Positions 1 through 10,781 of a stretch of 51,355 nt of DNA are shown one piece after another. The notes under the pieces are model-generated. The model saw only the letters and a list, made by a program, of their open reading frames with translations. It was not told the origin of the DNA and ran no database searches. A program made the translations under genes and the position numbers. The stretch comes from Cyanophora paradoxa (Eukaryota > Glaucocystophyceae > Cyanophorales > Cyanophoraceae). Position 1 is the first letter of the stretch. Each line of letters opens with the position of its first letter. Where the stretch lies: the NCBI GenBank assembly GCA_004431415.1, contig QPMI01000538.1, forward strand, positions 1 through 51,355, written 5' to 3'.

Positions 1-2227
1 GCGTGCGCCCGGACCCGTCCCGTCCGGCCGACCGCGCGCATGTACCCCTGCCGCTCGCTCACCTGAGCCGTACCGCAGCGCGGGTGGGGGGTTCTCAGGG
101 CGACCCTGGCGCAACCAGCCCTAGCCCCGAGGTCGAGGGGCGATCATCCTGCTAGGGGAGCTGCTGAGCAGGGCGCCGCACTTGGACGCCGACAAGAGCG
201 TCGATATCGTCCAGGTGCGTCCCGTTTTCGAATCCGCCCGGCCGAACTGATGCATTAGTCTTAAGGCGTACGTGCCCGCAGCGCGTTCTGGACTGGGCAT
301 CGGCGAACGACCGCATGCCGGCGGTGAACATTGTGCTTCGGATACCACGGCACATCGCGGTCTCTCACTCAGGCCCGCCTTGCACCTCCCCGGCTGTGCA
401 TTTTACCACGTAAAACCGGCAGGAGCGGGCACTCCCCAAGGAAACCCTCAGGGCGCGAATGGACAGCAGACTGGAGACGCGCAGGCGGGAGAAGGAAGAG
501 CGGCAGCGGCGGAGGAGGAGCGCGAGCGGGCGCGGCGGGAGGCCGAGCGCGCCGAGCGCGCCGCCCGCGACGCCGCCGACCGCGTGCGCCGTCTGAGCCG
601 TCTGAGCCGTCTGAGCCGTCTGAGCTCGCCTTCGAATTCTGAGCTGCGCGGGGGGCAGGAGGCGGCAAAGAGGCGTATGGGGGGCTCGCAGTGGGCCCCC
701 GCTAAGAAGCTCCTTACGCGCCTTGACGCGCTTCTCAAGGTTAGTAAGCCTCTTTCCCCCCCTCCCCGCCTCCTCCCCTCCTCCCCTACCCCCCTCCCCC
801 CCCTCCCTTCGAATTCCGTCACACACACACACACACACACGCCCTCCCCGCCTCGAAATTAGAAAGCGCACCCCCTCCCCGGCCCTTACCCCAGCCGTCC
901 ACCCCTCCCCCCCCTCTCTCCCCCCTGCCTCCAAGAGTGCTGCCCCCCCCCCCCCCTCCTCCCCCCCTCCCCCCAATGCCTCTAAGAGGGCGCGCAGCGA
1001 TCGCCGGGCGACTTCGAGGGTCGCCTGCTCCGCATCCGTGCGCGAGCGAGCGAGCCGAGCCGAGCCGGTCCTCGGCTCTGATTTGATCTCGCTGACGGGC
1101 GGGCGGGGGACCCGGGGGGGCGCAGAGTGCATGGCAGGGGCGGGCCAGCTCGAGGAGGCGGGGCGGGAGGCGGAGCGGGCCGAGCGGGCGCTCGCCGGCG
1201 CCGGCGCCAGCGCGGACGCCCTCCAGAGGTGCGCATGCGCGGTTCGCCTCCCTCCCTCCAAGGCTCGACGGGCGCGCCCTGAGCCGCAGCGGCAGGGTCA
1301 GGATCAGCGGCGCGTCATCGCGGGCGAGCTGCTGCAGCGCGAGGAGGCGAAGAAGCGGGAGGAGGCGCAGAGGCGGGGGAATGGCGGGCGAAGAGGAAGG
1401 AGGAGGAAGAGGAGGCGCTGCGCGCGAGGAACAGCGGCGCGCGCAGTAGCGGCGGCAGCTGCAGCGGAAGGAGCAGAAGCGAGAAGAGGCGCGCCCGCAG
1501 GCGGAGGAGCCGAGCGGCAGCGTGCGGCGGAGCAGCTGCAGCAGCGGAGCGCGAGAAGAGCGGCGGGCCGCGCAGGCAGCTGCAGCCCGGCAGCGCCAGC
1601 GGAGACTCAAGCCCGCCGCCTTCCGAGGCCGGCCCAGCTCGGGCGTTGGTCGGAGGCTGCGGCTGCGGCTGCGCCTGCCGCTTCTTCGCGAGGGGCTCTG
1701 CCGCAACGGCGACCGCTGCCGGTGCGGAGTTGGGCGGGCCGGGGCTTCGAATTCCCCCGCGCCCCTAGCCTCTGCGCGGTCGTCCCGCCCCTCTGTCGAC
1801 TGTTGTTTGGCAGGTACCGGCACGAGGCGAGGGCGGACGCCGGGGCGGGGCGGGCGACTCGAGCCTGGGCCCGCGCCGACGCCTTTCGCGGCCCCGAGGG
1901 GCAGATCCAGGGCCCGCGGCGAGCCGGCCCGAGTGCGCCATCTGCCTCGGGCCCTGTTGCCGGCCCGCCGCCGCCGCCCTCCCCTGCGCCGTGCGCCCGC
2001 ACCCAAAGCGTCTCTTGCTTCTCTAATTATAATGCCTAAGATTTACCTTGCGCTTGCATCTCCGCAGACCGCTTCCACGGCCCTGCATCGAGGCGTGGAG
2101 AAGGGCGATCGCGAGCTCGGGCGGGCCGCCGCCGCCGCCGCCCTGCCCCTTCCGCTGCCCTCCCGGCGCGCCCCACTCGGCCCTACCTGCCCCCGGCCTC
2201 TTCTCCACTCGAGCCTCTTCCCAGTAA
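1..2227 (+). pseudogene. 3' half of a TPR/CCCH/RING protein gene, copy 1, frame-damaged
   Basis: This is the counterpart of the gene ending at 24881 in copy 2. The window opens at the donor site of an intron (GTGCGCCC from base 3). Exons can be followed by comparison with copy 2. One ends with ..SVDIVQ at 214. The coiled-coil exon contains ATGGACAGC at 459. Next come the AAKRR exon around 660-740, the long Glu/Arg-rich exon around 1302-1722, the CCCH half-motif after TTGGCAG near 1813, and the RING second half ending at TAA 2225-2227. Compared with copy 2, single bases are missing at many places, and a codon reading GAG in copy 2 reads TAG near 1448, so the long exon is not open. It may be a decayed duplicate, or the same sequence read less accurately at a contig edge. 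Confidence 0.6.
589..626 (+). repeat. 9-bp tandem repeat (GTCTGAGCC)n inside an intron
   Basis: Four near-perfect tandem copies of a 9-bp unit follow the donor of the intron after the coiled-coil exon. The same array is in copy 2 at about 23207-23244. A (CA)n microsatellite lies in the next intron (821-840, and 23433-23452 in copy 2), among long C-rich runs. Confidence 0.8.
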
Positions 2228-3004
2228 TTTATTCGCCTTTCAGGCGTTTAGCTTGCAATTGCTGCACGACAGCCGATTAGCTGACGTCTTATCGTCTGCT
2301 CTGACCTATAGCTATATATATCAAGGGGGTCGACTGCTTTCCCCGCAGCGCTGGCAAACGCACAAGCACACTGCGACCGCATGTAAAGCGCAGGCTGCGC
2401 AGCCCGCCGAGCGATCGACTCGGCGACCTGCTGCCGCGCCGCTACGGCATGCGCAGCCGCGCGCTAGATATGCAGCTGCGGGCCTAGGCGCGAACGGTAC
2501 CGACAGCTTGCATGTGATCATGACCAGGACAGTCGGATATCTAGATCTTATAAATCAACGCGCGACCTGAGAAGAGGGCGCCGCGCGGGGAGGGGGCGCG
2601 GCCCAGCGCGGCTCTAGCTTGCTAGCTTGGTCCTAAGAAACCTGGTCTTGCAGCCCCAGAACGACCCTAAGAAGAGGCGCCGGGCGGGGGCGAGGCGCGA
2701 TGCTCTAGCTTGGCCGGCCCGGCGGGGTGGGGTGGGGCGGGGGGCGCCGCGCAGGCCGTGAACAGTTCGCATTGGACACGTACTCAAAACGCAGGTCCGG
2801 GCTACAAGTGTGGGAATGTACACTGCGGCCGCCGCGGCCGCGGCCCAGCCCACCAGCGAACTGGCCGGCCGGGCCCTGCGTGGCCCCTAAGGAGAGTAAT
2901 GCGCCTCCCGCGGACACTCTGGCTAGCTAAATAGCTACATGTGCCCGCATGCGCGGCGTGGTGCTGCATCGCGTCTTGTGGCGGCGGGGGTCGTCTAGGG
3001 GCGG

Positions 3005-3410
3005 TGGCGGGAGCCCCTACAGGCCATGGAGGGAACCCGACATGAGGTCAGCCTGCGGTGGGCGCGAAGAGGGGTCAGATCGTAATCCAAAATCAAAACA
3101 AACGGGGCCGCACTCGATCGACGAGCCTCCCACCCAGAGGAGCGCCTGCGCGGGCGGAGGACGATCAGCCGCCGAGCAGGCCGACGCTCCAGGGCACCTG
3201 CGCGCGCGGTGCGCACCTGGGGCGCGTCTTGGACGGGAGCCCCTACAGGCCTGTGGGGGCCGACATGGAGTCAGCCTGCGCCGGAGGGCGAAAAAGGGGG
3301 TCAGATCGATATATCGAAAAAGCCTTTGTTTTCAAAGGGAACGGGGGCGCACTCGATCGACGTGCCTCCCGCCAAAGGCGAACGCCTGCGCGCCGAAGGG
3401 CGCAACGATG
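3005..3410 (+). repeat. Degenerate tandem duplication, unit about 230 bp, non-coding
   Basis: Two diverged units follow each other. Each starts near GGGAGCCCCTACAGGCC, continues with GACATG..GTCAGCCTGCG, a GGGGTCAGATCG block, then CGCACTCGATCGACG and GCCTCCC. Both lie in the 3' part of the segmental duplication, so the pair also occurs at about 25678-26090. No reading frame is preserved between units. Function is unknown; an old satellite or transposon fragment is possible. Confidence 0.65.
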
Positions 3411-3971
3411 CATCAGAGGACCATCGCGGCAGGACTTCATGAAGGACCAGGGCGCAGAACGAACTGGGCATTTGCTCGAGCACGATGGATGTGCCCGAAG
3501 CCTCGCCAGGCCGCGCGGAGGCGGCCCGCCGCTGATTCTGGTGACCTGTAACGCGTGCATTCGCTGAGCATGCGGACCACGATGAGGGGGAAGACGACGG
3601 GAAGACGCCAACGCACCTTGCAATGCTGCACGGAATGGAATGTGACCGCGAAACCAGTGTTGACCTGCTATATACGTGGTTCATAATGCAACGTTTCAGC
3701 TTTCGACTTTCGAGCATGAAAGGCGAGGGGAAAAAGTGGTTTTCGAGGGGAAAACGTAAGGAGGTCGGGTGAACAGTTCCGCTTCGAATTTAAATTTAAA
3801 TCATTGAGTCTTGTTGAAATCATTGAATTGCATTCCACTCCTAGAGATCTCCTCTCCTCTAGATCTCCTCTCGCTGCACGCGCGCGCATGCGCAGCTTCA
3901 GCTGCAGGCGCCCCCGCGAATATGGTGCGCCGTCTATCTGCATCACCGATGCGGACCGCTGATGCCTGCAT

Positions 3972-4252
3972 TGTCGCATCCGACATTATAGCGGATGCTC
4001 ATTTATATGTGAGCCGCTAGGGCTCTAGATCACGTCAGCCTTCGAGCTGCTGGACCGACGGCGCCTAGGCTAGTTAGAGCGCCGCGGTCACTTGTATTTG
4101 TGTCGGGGTACGCCGTATCTGGACGGGTACACCCAGTGAGTTGGATCTTAGCGACTACAGCAGCGACACTCGCCATTCCCCGCCCTGCCGAGCTTGCACT
4201 CCGCACGGGCTTCCCGCGCGCACGATTAGACACACTAATCTCGCACGCGACA
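3972..4252 (+). repeat. 5' LTR (281 bp)
   Basis: This begins TGTCGCATCC and ends CGCACGCGACA, and is essentially identical to 8923-9203. A TATA-like TTTATATG occurs about 40 bp in, a possible core promoter. It is preceded by the TGCAT target duplication. Confidence 0.9.
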
Positions 4253-4277
4253 GGCGCCATTCTGCCGGAATCGAACC
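4253..4277 (+). other. Putative primer-binding site
   Basis: The 25 bases directly after the 5' LTR are complementary to the T-loop and 3' acceptor region of a tRNA. The reverse complement contains GGTTCGATTCC followed by an acceptor-like segment ending GGCGCC. One base seems to be missing relative to a textbook TGG start, so the priming tRNA cannot be named. Confidence 0.55.
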
Positions 4278-4728
4278 TTCAAGGGTCGCTGGACTTCCAG
4301 GCTCTGCCCGCGCCGCGCGCCTCGCCGCGCCGCCTCGCATAAGCTTAAAGAGATCTGGGACGAGCTTTCCGGGCGACCGCCACTTGTGGCGTGCTACGCT
4401 GCACACTTCGGCCGCGTCGCCTCTGGGCGGGCTGATTGTGCTTCGGAAGTGACTCTAGTGTCCCTCGCGGGCTTCGGTGCATCCCCAGACCGAAGCGCAC
4501 GCACGAGCTCTCGCGAGAGTCTCAATCATTGTCTGTGTCCCTTCGCCGGTTGCACGCTTCGCGTCGCACACTGTGCCCCGGAGTCTGCCAGCGGCAGTTC
4601 TCTGAGTGTCCCTGAGTCGGTTCTCGCACGCCACGAGAAGACCGTGTCCCGGATCTGCAGTGCGCTGCAGATCAAATCTTGTGCCCTGGCATTCTGTTCT
4701 CGTGGCTATACGCTGCAAAGAGAGCAAT

Positions 4729-6298
4729 ATGTCGAACACTTCTGAACTGATCAGTTCTGAAGTCCGAAGCCGGCTGTCTGCCCTCGCGCACATCGAGCCC
4801 GCCCAGGGCTATGCTGCTGTGCATGTGCAGCAACTCGCTGCTGGCTCCGCCGCGGCGGATGATGATCCCGTGCGGATCGCATTCCTGCCTGCAAATCCGC
4901 GCCTCGCCGATGGCGACCGGTTCCGGAAGGACGTGCGGAACTTCCAGTCGTCCCTGCCGACGAAGTACTTGTTTGGCCCGGATTCTGCCGGTAGCCAGGA
5001 GTACTCAAAGTCAGAGGCGCTAGCCGGAGTGATTGTCGGGCGTATCCGCCCGGAGCTCTCCGCGCTGAGATTGAGCGCAAGCGCGACCTCTATGAGGCCT
5101 CTGTCACTGCCCTCGAGCATGACCGTGCCAGGCTCGCTCGTCTCGAAGCTGTCCGGCAGACCTGCGGTCCGCCGAGGATGATGCTGCTATCCTCACGCTG
5201 CAGCAGAGCTGTGTGCGTGATCAGGCCTCAATCGTGGCCGTGCGCGACTCGTACTTGCGTGCCCCCGGGCTGCTTGACACGATCACTGCGTGGATTCATG
5301 AGACCCGCCCGCACGCGGCCCGCCGGGCTCTCACTGAGCCGTACACGGGCGAGGACCCCCGCTCGTGGCATGACTGGTTCTTGCCCCTCGTACGGCACAC
5401 GCTGCCGCCGGGCCAGCAGTTTGCTGCGTACTACGCGGACTGCCTGCGCACCGCGCTCGAGGCCCGCTCGACGAGCGAGGACCCTGAATATCAGAACCTC
5501 GATGTTCGGATGGCCGGGTTCGCCCAGGCGAACGAGCGCACGCTGCGCGAGTTCCTCACGGCGCTGCGGCAGCGCCTCCTCGCCAATAACGGCGCTATCT
5601 CGCCGCTCGAGCTTGACAGTATTTTCGTCGAGCAGTGCAAGCGCCACGGCTGCCGCGCCGTGTTCCCGCCTGCGCTGGCAGCTGCCGATCGCGAGCTGCC
5701 CGAGGCAAAACGGACCCGTATCCTGCAGGCACAGTTTGCCGAGGATGAGTCCTCGTCCGCCGGCACCCCTGCCGCTGCACGAGCCTCGAGCTCCCCTGGC
5801 CCTGCTGAGCCTCGGGATGCAAATTCCAGGGCTCAGCCCTCGATTTCTGCACGTGGGTCCTCTTGGGCCGTGCAGTCCCGCTCGCCTGCCGCTGTTGCGG
5901 AGGTGCTGCGGCGCATGTCTGAGCTCGGGTACCCGGAGTACCCCCCCTCAGACTGCTACGGGTGCTCGGATGACCCCAGCGTCCCCGTTGAGGCGCGACG
6001 TCATTGGGCAAATGTGTGCCCCAAGCGCACCCCGTTCGCCCCAGTACGCCCCTGGGTCCGCCGCGGCCAGTACTATCGGCAAAAGCGATCCCAAGAGGAT
6101 GCTGCCGACGAGCAAGAGTACTGGTCCGACGAGAGAAAACAGGACCCAGACGAAGTCTGCGGTCGCTGCGGCGAGGCAGGGCACCACCACAGTGCCTGCC
6201 CCGACCCCCCCACACGGGCTGCTCGCTCGAGCTCTGCGCTTCCCGCGCCCTCGAGCTCAGCGGCTCCACCCGCGCGCCCTGCGGCGGAGCGTGAGTGA
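4729..6298 (+). CDS. gag: Retrotransposon Gag with CCHC zinc knuckle, two frame breaks
   Basis: The protein of about 520 residues starts MSNTSELISSEV at 4729. It has an alpha-helical N-terminal half and a Ser/Pro/Ala-rich stretch. A zinc knuckle of the C-x2-C-x4-H-x4-C type (CGRCGEAGHHHSAC) lies near 6158-6199, as in nucleocapsid domains that bind the element RNA. The frame shifts near 5062 and again near 5163. Each break is explained by the loss of one base (in GG and CCC runs), and the three segments read on smoothly as one helical protein (..RKRDLYEASVTALEHDR..). The final segment, 5213-6298, is uninterrupted. No pol frame follows. Identification as Gag rests on the knuckle, the size and the position between LTRs; no particular family was recognised. 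Confidence 0.72.
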
Positions 6299-8907
6299 GC
6301 AAGTGCACCAGCTGCACTAGGGTCTGGCTGGCTTGGGCAGCCGCCAGAAAAGCCCTGCTCGTAACCGCGATCCGATTTTTCGCGGAGCCTGGGCCTCCCC
6401 TGCGAGAGCCCCATGTGTCGCTGTAATAAGCGGCCCATATACCTGCCTCTGAGCAGGGTGTATATTTGTACATTTGTACATAATTTCAGACGTCGGGGAC
6501 GACGTCTTCCGAGAGGAGGAGTGAGCACGGGCATGCTGCACGAGCAGTGCAAGCGCTGCCGCTCGCCCTCCCGCCCCGAGGCTTGCTTGGATCTGTGGCC
6601 GCTGGCCAAGATCAAATAGCACTCGCGAAAGAAGAGCCCCAATCGCGTGCTGTCGAGCACCCTGAGCGGCCACGGGTGCCCCTCTTTCCGAGAGGAGGAG
6701 CACCCCTTTCGCCGAAGCCTGCGAAGAGGCGCCACGGCCGGTGCCGCAATTGCGAGCCCTCCTGCTTGCCTCGATTTAGATCCATGGCCGGTGGCCGAGA
6801 TCTGATCTCAAACCCAACCGGGTACCAGTCTTTCCGAGAGGAGGAGTCCCTCCAAGACTCTCTCGTCGAAAGCCTGCGATTTCGCGCGGCGCACTGCAGT
6901 TGCTGAGCCTTGCGGTCAGAGCTTCAAAGGCTTGAGCCTGATCATGAGCCGAGCCGCCAAGCTGCAGCTGCAGCTGGCCCTCGCGGGAGGCTTTGAGCTC
7001 GAGCCCCACACTCGAGCGAGCAAGCGGCCTTAGCAGAGATGAGGCGTGATCCACAGAGCCTTGAGCTCGGGATGCACTCTCAAGAGAAGCTCGATGCCTG
7101 AGGCACGATGCCCAGCCGGCGAGCGCCTGACGGCGTGCCGTGAGCTCGACAGGCGGCCCGTGAGCCCCTGCAAAAATTGTGAGCCTCCGAGCTCCAATGA
7201 AGGCGAGCTTGAGCACAAGGTGCCCTCGAGAGCTCGAGCCCTGAAATAAAGTCCCGGCACGCCCCGAGGCGGCCAGGCAATAGCAGGCTCTGCCATGAGC
7301 TTTGCAGTTCTTTGAACTCAAGTCCTGGTGACGCCCGCCAAGTTGGCGCCCAGGCCGCGCGAGTCTGTTCCGGGATCATCGGATCCGGACTGAACGTTAG
7401 CGGGGCGAGGGGCCCAGTGCCCAGCCCAAAGACCTGGTGAACTGCCCGACGAGTTGGCATCCAGGCGGCACACTGCGGCTGCACTGCGGCAGGCCGAGTG
7501 GTGCGACGGGCTGCGAGCCCTGCTCACAAGCTAAGAGCTTCGAGACCCGGCGGCCAGCCTGTTGAGGCGGCGCCAGAAGGACACCCATGATTGCCAGTTG
7601 TGAGTCCCGTCTCGCATGTGGCCGGTCCGGCCCCAGGGCGGTCGTGACGGCGGGTGGTCCTGGCCAGGAGCGGCTTGAGAAAGCCGGCTCCCAGCCGCGT
7701 CCCGGCCCCACACGAGGGCGAGGACAAGAAGCGGCGATACCTGCCTCCGAGCAGAGTGAGCGCAAGAGGCCACCCGTGAGGGGCTAGCGCTGGGCTGAGA
7801 CGGGCCTCCGAGCCCCGCGAAACATCGCGAAAGTCCCGGGCAGAAAGGGTGAGCCACGGGCGGCCGGGGGCCTTGAGCACAGCTCGGCACGGCGACAGGG
7901 CAAGCGTCCCTCAGTAAGTCCCGAGCGGAAGGATGAGCCGCGGGCGGCCGTTAGCCTTGAGCACAGCTCGGCGCGGTGACAGGGCGAGAGACCCTTGCAA
8001 AGACCTAGCCGAGCCCTAGGACGCGCCTTGCGTCTGCAGAAGGGTCGGTGGGCGGCTGTGACGCCGGGTTCTGCCCCGGGTACAGCGACAGGGGATGACA
8101 AATTCCCCCTCCGTGTAAGACCTGGCGTGGTACCAGGGCGCGCCTTGCGCCGGCAGGGGTACACGCAGGCGGTCGTGACGCCGGGTTCCTGCCCCGGGTA
8201 CGACGACGGGGAAGCAAAAATACCCCCAGCAGGGCTCCGCACCAGGGACGCTTGGTGGCGGATCGCCTGAGAGGGCCACGTCCCCTTTTAATAGATGTGC
8301 ACCCGCGGGTCGGGCAGGGTACCTCCCGTCGCGCAATGGCGTGGAAGGGCACCTTGTGGGCGGCGTCTAGCCTCGCCCTGGAGATTCTAGCTCCACCGCC
8401 GTCGGGGGATTCCCGATCCGACGCCGTGATAATGCAGTGAAGGCACGGTGTTTGCCTGAGCAGCGGCGCTAGTCGAGCTGCTTAGCCCTAAGTTTTGGGA
8501 CGGGCATTTCGCTGTGGGCTGCTGAGCGCTGTCGCGAGCGCTGCGCCCCGCGTTGCTGTTGCAGCGTGTGCTTTCGCAGCTAACGTGCTGCACAATCGCG
8601 ATGAGGGCAGGGCTCCCTCGGCTTCCGTCCCCTTCCGCTCGCCTCGTGCGGGTTACCTGGGCCGCCGGCCCGAAGTTGGACCTCGCCCCCTGGGCACTAC
8701 ACGCTGGAGTCGTGCCGCGCCGGCACTTGCCGGGCATCAGTCTTTTCTATTCCCGGCAGTCGACGCCGGGCATGGACATGTACATAGCCGGACTTGGTGT
8801 CTTTTCTATTCCCGGCAGTTGCCGGACACGGACGGACGTTGAGCCTTTTTCGATTCCCGGCAGTAGCCGGTCGATATGTATTTATTTAGACCCGCGCGGA
8901 CGCGGGA
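6299..8907 (+). repeat. Non-coding 3' region of the retrotransposon with internal repeats
   Basis: There is no convincing coding frame on either strand. The region carries short repeated motifs: two units of about 85 bp (from about 7831 and 7916, containing CCTTGAGCACAGCTCGGC), and two units of about 118 bp (GACGCCGGGTT..TGCCCCGGGTAC at about 8061 and 8178). Near the 3' end are three copies of a TTTTCTATTCCCGGCAGT-type hairpin motif (8742-8772, 8801-8826, 8845-8870). The polypurine motif TCCGAGAGGAGGAG appears three times inside (6508, 6687, 6833) besides the true one. Confidence 0.6.
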
Positions 8908-8921
8908 TCCGAGAGGAGGAG
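8908..8921 (+). other. Polypurine tract of the retrotransposon
   Basis: TCCGAGAGGAGGAG lies directly before the 3' LTR (8923), the expected site for plus-strand priming. Identical 14-mers occur at 6508-6521, 6687-6700 and 6833-6846 within the element. Confidence 0.75.
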
Positions 8922-8922
8922 T

Positions 8923-9203
8923 TGTCGCATCCGACATTATAGCGGATGCTCATTTATATGTGAGCCGCTAGGGCTCTAGATCACGTCAGCCTTCGAGCTG
9001 CTGGACCGACGGCGCCTAGGCTAGTTAGAGCGCCGCGGTCACTTGTATTTGTGTCGGGGTACGCCGTATCTGGACGGGTACACCCAGTGAGTTGGATCTT
9101 AGCGACTACAGCAGCGACACTCGCCATTCCCCGCCCTGCCGAGCTTGCACTCCGCACGGGCTTCCCGCGCGCACGATTAGACACACTAATCTCGCACGCG
9201 ACA
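8923..9203 (+). repeat. 3' LTR (281 bp)
   Basis: This is a direct repeat of 3972-4252, starting TGTCGC and ending GCGACA, followed at once by the target duplication TGCAT (9204-9208). Its last base A and the first two bases of the duplication form an ATG in frame with the downstream F-box coding sequence. Confidence 0.9.
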
Positions 9204-10781
9204 TGCATGCGAAAATCCGATTTTCGCAGCCGGAGACACGATCGAGGGCCAAGCGCCGCGGCTTCAGTGGCCCCAACGCCGCGGCGTCAGTGGCCCCAAC
9301 GCCGAAGCGGAAATGCGGGCGTCGAGGCAAAGCAGAAGGTGCGCGTCGATCGCCTCGAGCTTCTGCAATCGCAGATATCGATATCGATCGCGAGCGCTTT
9401 TTTGCAGCGAGTTCGCTCTCGCTGGAAACGCTGCCGGACGACGTTCTCTGGCAAGTGCTCGAGCACCTCGGAGCAGCGGACGCCTTCGACTCGCTGGCGG
9501 GCGCGCGCGAGCCGCCGCCTGCGGGACCTCGTCCGTGGCCACGGCACTTGGAGCTCGCTTTCGCTGCCGTGGCCCTACTTCCGCAAGCACCTCGGGCAAT
9601 TGCGGCACGAGGAGGAAAAGAAGTGGCCGATCGTCAGCCCGCGGCGAATTCTGGAGGCCTGGGCGGCGCGGGTGGAGAAGGGCCTCGTGAAGGTGCGCTC
9701 GAGCTCGCACGTGCGTCGGACGCGAAAAGCTTCGGCGTTCCATGGCCATGACTTCACTGCAGGCGCGGTCCTTTCAGGTGGACACGACGATCGATGGGGA
9801 AGACGTGGACCCGGACCTCTACGGAGACGACTTATACATTGACATTGAGGAGAAGTACGGGACGGATCTGGACGTGATGTGCGACGTCGACTCGCCACAC
9901 CCGAACAAGTACAACAATTACGGCAGCTCCGAGTTCTGGGGCCGGGCTGTCCCCTTCCTCCGCTTCCTTCGCCACATGGGCCCCGAGCTGCAGAGCATCT
10001 CCATCACCCACGGCGGCGTGCGCCCATTGATTACGACTGTCTGCGCGAATTTTTGAATCGATCGCGATTTCGCTTAAGCCTGTTTCGTGAATCAGATCTC
10101 GCCTCCGTACGGTCTCTCTCCGGTCCTGAATGCCAGCTGGGGGCCCGACTACGACTACAGGATGCTCTGGGAGGCGGAGGAAAAGGCAAGCTGCGAGCTC
10201 CTTAAAATTAGGCCTTTTCTTGACCGAAAACGGTACCGGTGCAGGCTCTGATGGGCAGGCTAGCGCTGTACGTGGCCGCGCTCCTGGCGCAGCTCGCGCC
10301 TCTCGGCTCCACCCTTCAGAGCTTCTCGATCCGCCTCTGCGGGGAGCCGCCTCGCGCCGGTGCGGATGCGCATGCGATACCGTAGAAGTTCTCGAGACCT
10401 TTCGCTGTTTTCCCTGGCTGAGCTGGGCCGGGGGCGCGACGCATGCAGTCAAAAGCTATCCCATTCGAGGGAGTTCGTGTGCTTTGTTCGCGAAATTGCG
10501 CACTCGAGCTCGTTGTCACATTTCGCGCAGTCTAGTCCTGCAGGGGTCACTGGCGCGAGCTGAAGCCGGCCCTCGCCCCTTTCTCCGCCCTCCGCCGCCT
10601 CCACATCTACGCCGTACACCTCCTCGAAGCCGAGGAGCTGCGCACCGTCGGCGCCGCGCTGCCGGCCCTCCGCGAGCTCGGCACCTGGTGCAAAGGGGAC
10701 GAGAAGAGGGGCGCAGTCGACCCCGCGGCGCGCCTCTCCCCCCTTCAGGAGCTCATCCCGAGCCTTGAAGCGGTGCCTTGA
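9203..10781 (+). CDS. F-box / leucine-rich protein, frame-interrupted or multi-exon
   Basis: A basic N-terminal segment (TPKRKCGRRGK, a possible nuclear signal) precedes a clear F-box. The box reads LETLPDDVLWQVLEHLGA near 9420-9475, then SRRLRDLVRGHGTWSSL after a one-base break near 9505. Segments further on look like parts of the same protein: an acidic Tyr-rich stretch (YGDDLYIDIEEKYGTD) near 9820, FLRFLRHMGPELQSISI near 9955, DYDYRMLWEAEEKASCELL near 10150. The last is a leucine-rich end (LRRLHIYAVHLLEAEELRTV ..) closing at TGA 10779-10781. F-box proteins bind SKP1 and recruit substrates to SCF ubiquitin ligases; the leucine-rich part would be the substrate-binding region. Exon borders between 9740 and 10560 could not be fixed, so introns and frameshifts are not separated. 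The N-terminus is uncertain because the retrotransposon abuts it. Confidence 0.62.

Larger units (their letters stand above)
1..3662 (+). repeat. Segmental duplication, copy 1 (left edge of window)
   Basis: This stretch matches 22617-26334 in the same orientation over its whole length. The first base already lies inside the repeat, so its true left end is outside the window. The copies differ mainly by single-base length changes in runs of G, C, A or T, plus a few substitutions. Similarity stops just after a shared CCAGTGTT. Here the sequence continues with GACCTGCTATATACG, whereas copy 2 continues with the viral terminus. The repeat carries the 3' exons of a CCCH/RING gene and about 1.4 kb of downstream non-coding DNA. 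Confidence 0.93.
3972..9203 (+). mobile_element. Non-autonomous LTR retrotransposon with gag only (TR-GAG-like)
   Basis: Two direct repeats of 281 bp bound a 5.2-kb element. The LTRs start TGTCGC and end GCGACA, a 6-bp terminal inverted repeat with the canonical TG..CA. The element is flanked by a 5-bp target duplication TGCAT (3967-3971 and 9204-9208). The interior has a tRNA-complementary segment just inside the 5' LTR, a gag frame with a zinc knuckle (4729-6298), and a polypurine tract immediately before the 3' LTR. No protease, reverse transcriptase, RNase H or integrase frame was found in 6.3-8.9 kb, which instead holds repeats. It would need enzymes supplied by an autonomous relative. 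The near-identical LTRs and intact target duplication imply a recent insertion. Confidence 0.88.

Noticed and set aside
365-2006. Long open frames on the minus strand across the GC-rich host repeat (also 12854-18995)
   Set aside because: They are Arg/Ala/Gly/Pro-rich, change with each homopolymer length, and lie opposite exons with recognisable zinc fingers; they are products of base composition.
6299-8907. Reverse transcriptase or integrase in the 3' half of the LTR element
   Set aside because: No YxDD, RNase H or DDE-type block was found in any frame, even allowing for shifts; the region is made of short repeats.
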